Assembly (NCBI GenBank): GCA_021812665.1
Contig: JAKAMX010000018.1
Location: 1 to 12,992, forward strand
Reading direction: 5' to 3'
DNA: 12,992 bases
From: a bacterium
Lineage (GTDB): Bacteria; Patescibacteriota; Minisyncoccia; Phycocordibacterales; UBA1550
In this document: in pieces, positions 12,257 through 12,992 of the stretch
How positions within the stretch are numbered: position 1 is the stretch's first letter
Layout of the letters: every line of letters starts with the position of its first letter
Position numbers and translations under genes: made by a program
The notes under the pieces: model-generated
The model's input: the letters and a program-made list of their open reading frames with translations, nothing else
The model's database searches: none
What the model was told of the DNA's origin: nothing

Positions 12257-12992
12257 ATGAGTAAGAAATTATACAAATCGAACACAACAGAACGAGGCGC
12301 TGCAATCATCACGGCGGTACTTCTGTTCGTTGTTATCTCAATCACGGTTGTTTTGGCGCTTTCATCCTCTGTCGCACGCGAGTACGTAACCGCTCGTGAT
12401 TTTGCAAAATCAAAAGGTGCGTACTATCTCTCAGAAGCCGGAACGGAAGATGCAATCTACCGCATTAAAAACTCAAAAACAATAGGGTCGCAAGAAGTTC
12501 TCTCTCTCGCTGGGAATACCGCGACGACCACAATAACCAACGTCAACGCCAGTCAAAAATCTATCAATTCTTTGGGAAGTATTTCTTTCAATACGCGTCG
12601 TGTCTCCTCCACGCTGACAACATCGACCGGCGAGTCATTTAGTTATGGTGTGCAAGCGGGTGGCGGTGGCGTTAATCTACAAAATAGCTCGAGTATTACC
12701 GGTAGTATTTTTTCGGAGGGGCCGATTACTGGCTCAAATAATATTATCACTGGAACAGTAATCTCCGGGGGTTCGGACGGATTGAGCGGTCTCATTAATG
12801 GGATCATTAATCAAGGCACAAGCTCGATGTATGCAGCGACGATAAAAAACTCAAATATTGCTGGTTCAGCATATTGCAATAGTATCTCAGGATCAAATAT
12901 TTCAAGTTGCCAGTCACTCAATCCACAAACACCACAAGCGCTTCCCATCTCAGACCAGGATGTCACAAATTATGAAACCAATGAGATCGGAA
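12257..12992 (+). CDS. PilX-like pilus protein with predicted beta-helix, cut at window end
   Basis: The reading frame is open for 245 codons up to the right edge. The N terminus (MSKKLYKSNTTERGAAIIT) leads into one hydrophobic helix (about 14-36, AAIITAVLLFVVISITVVLAL). YYLSEAGTEDAIYRI (57-71) follows, the conserved region of PilX-type proteins encoded with pseudopilins in several CPR and other pilus operons. There is no canonical prepilin Gly/Phe-Glu5 site. From about residue 138 the sequence becomes a series of Gly/Ser/Asn/Ile units (LQNSSSITGSIFSEG, PITGSNNIITGTVISGG, IAGSAYCNSISGSNISSC), suggesting a right-handed beta-helix or polymer-forming domain. It starts 10 bases after the previous stop without a Shine-Dalgarno. 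It may be a large surface-exposed subunit or tip adhesin; the C terminus is missing. Confidence 0.78.
   Translation, partial: MSKKLYKSNTTERGAAIITAVLLFVVISITVVLALSSSVAREYVTARDFAKSKGAYYLSEAGTEDAIYRIKNSKTIGSQEVLSLAGNTATTTITNVNASQKSINSLGSISFNTRRVSSTLTTSTGESFSYGVQAGGGGVNLQNSSSITGSIFSEGPITGSNNIITGTVISGGSDGLSGLINGIINQGTSSMYAATIKNSNIAGSAYCNSISGSNISSCQSLNPQTPQALPISDQDVTNYETNEIG

Noticed and set aside
1..12992. Alternative genetic code with TGA as glycine or tryptophan (seen in some CPR groups)
   Set aside because: TGA ends the adenosyltransferase, the second pseudopilin and the 76-residue gene at sensible places, and no conserved frame contains an internal TGA.
1..12992. CRISPR array, tRNA, rRNA, insertion sequence or prophage
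   Set aside because: No regularly spaced direct repeats, no tRNA-like cloverleaf segments, no rRNA, transposase, integrase or phage structural gene was seen on either strand.

Overview
The window looks like part of a Candidatus Patescibacteria (CPR) genome, most likely the Parcubacteria branch. This is inferred, not proven. The reasons are compact housekeeping genes with almost no Shine-Dalgarno (SD) sequences, a trigger factor that lacks its prolyl-isomerase domain, and a type IV pilus operon with several tandem pseudopilins. TGA, TAG and TAA all act as stops, so the code is the standard bacterial one.

Layout. Bases 1-2997 hold the 5' end of a small membrane-protein gene (-), clpP (-), a HAD-family hydrolase (+) and tig (-). 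The hydrolase sits between tig and clpP, which are neighbours in many bacteria. Bases 3019-5828 are a minus-strand run: a small one-pass membrane protein, a small exported helical protein, inorganic pyrophosphatase (ppa) and nusA. A 50-bp perfect palindrome lies after ppa. The nusA promoter drives a leader of about 75 nt that contains an 18-codon upstream ORF and a hairpin-plus-U7. Bases 5846-6411 carry two overlapping tiny plus-strand genes of unknown function. From 6443 to the right edge is a type IV pilus locus: pilB, an exported protein of unknown function, a PduO-type cobalamin adenosyltransferase, pilC, three prepilin-like genes and a PilX-like gene cut by the window edge.

Main pattern. 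Two expression styles alternate here. The core genes (clpP, tig, the two small envelope genes, ppa, nusA, pilB, the adenosyltransferase, pilC and the pilins) have no SD; several have a good -10 box only 6-13 nt upstream of the ATG, so their mRNAs should be leaderless or nearly so. Four plus-strand genes (hydrolase, the tiny pair, the exported protein) have a clear SD, a longer leader, their own terminator and more C/G-ending codons by eye; three of the four start with GTG. They sit as separate cassettes in the tig/clpP, nusA/pilB and pilB/pilC gaps. They look like inserted accessory units, and this is the most unusual feature of the window.

Roles together: ClpP, trigger factor, NusA and pyrophosphatase are protein quality control, transcription and phosphate housekeeping. 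PilB, PilC and the pseudopilins form an extending type IV pilus; no pilT, pilD or pilM-Q is present in the window. No tRNA, rRNA, CRISPR array, transposase or prophage gene was seen.
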